In this document: positions 50,129 through 50,286 of the stretch, in pieces
Layout: each line of letters starts with the position of its first letter
Position numbering within the stretch: position 1 is the stretch's first letter
Assembly (NCBI RefSeq): GCF_018390595.1
Contig: NZ_JAHBAV010000023.1
Span: 1 to 50,286, forward strand
Direction: 5' to 3'
Source: Dietzia massiliensis
Lineage (GTDB): Bacteria; Actinomycetota; Actinomycetes; Mycobacteriales; Mycobacteriaceae
Length of the DNA stretch: 50,286 nucleotides
Notes under the pieces: model-generated
What the model saw: only the letters and a program-made list of their open reading frames with translations
Told to the model about the DNA's origin: nothing
The model's database searches: none
Translations under genes and position numbers: made by a program

Positions 50129-50286
50129 CGCAGCCCGTCCGCCAGCTGCGCCATGACCTCGGCGGGGACCTCGATGGACTCGGGCAGCCGCACGCCGTCG
50201 GTCGTCGGGAGATCGCGCGGGACGGGGATCGTCACGGCCTCGACGGGCACGGGGACCTCGGGCGGGATCGGCGCGGGGGCCTCGGC
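50125..50286 (-). CDS. 3' end of a gene cut by window end, Pro/Val-rich
   Basis: An open frame enters from the right edge and ends at TAA (50127-50125), giving 53 residues: APAPIPPEVPVPVEAVTIPVP, then RDLPTTDGVRLPESIEVPAEV and a helical MAQLADGL. Strong codon bias supports it. The Pro/Val-rich segment looks like an extracytoplasmic linker. Family cannot be recognised from this part. Overlaps the DUF3054 stop by 4 bases. Confidence 0.6.
   Translation of the reverse strand, partial: AEAPAPIPPEVPVPVEAVTIPVPRDLPTTDGVRLPESIEVPAEVMAQLADGLR

Overview
The window is high-GC actinobacterial DNA with GTG starts, many 4-nt ATGA/GTGA overlaps and very few gaps. Its envelope genes (AftD, MmpL3-type RND transporter, DUF3068 protein, LpqI-type GH3 lipoprotein, GTP-dependent PEPCK) place it in the mycolic-acid-bearing order Mycobacteriales (Corynebacteriales). 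The ectABC ectoine operon and overall gene content resemble Dietzia. The genus is my inference; the order is well supported.

Layout. 1-2859: end of an unidentified gene, then ectABC, closed by two tandem hairpins. 3202-14919: ordinary metabolism and transport, namely a PIG-L deacetylase, a RibD-like reductase with a flavin reductase, DUF2332, a glutathionyl-hydroquinone-reductase-like protein, a run of membrane genes (GtrA, TRIC-like, GAP-like), Tag glycosylase, a GH3 lipoprotein, an APC permease, a nitronate monooxygenase and an SRPBCC protein. 14943-16239: a gene-poor stretch holding two unannotated, mutually related 51- and 53-aa proteins on the minus strand. Each has a CRP/GlxR-like box, a leader hairpin, a matching ribosome binding site, a conserved 3' spacer and a hairpin terminator. 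They resemble in style the small mycolate outer-membrane channel peptides (PorA/PorH) of corynebacteria. 16239-21613: argJ with an NTF2-like partner, a Tat-exported alpha/beta hydrolase, and a FadD6-like acyl-CoA synthetase downstream of its TetR regulator.

21789-50286 is a cell-envelope region. Its gene content recalls the M. tuberculosis Rv0204-Rv0237 interval (from memory): DUF2613 small protein, aftD, acyltransferase, DUF3068 protein, flippase-like protein, a large GT-C-like membrane protein, GT4 glycosyltransferase, methyltransferase, aldehyde dehydrogenase, then a two-component operon with a proline-rich exported protein, pckG, two uncharacterised partner proteins, trmB, a NYN-domain protein, mmpL3, a YbhN/LPG-synthase-like membrane protein and a DUF3054 protein. 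Arabinan assembly, export of mycolate precursors and lipid handling are thus grouped with several proteins of unknown role.

Regulatory structure visible in the sequence includes a TetR-type palindrome TTACC-N4-GGTAA in front of the tetR-fadD operon. The same core recurs in the divergent promoter of the acyltransferase and DUF3068 genes 6 kb away. There is also a KstR-like box in front of the aldehyde dehydrogenase and several strong hairpin terminators. No rRNA, tRNA, CRISPR array, insertion sequence or prophage gene was recognised.
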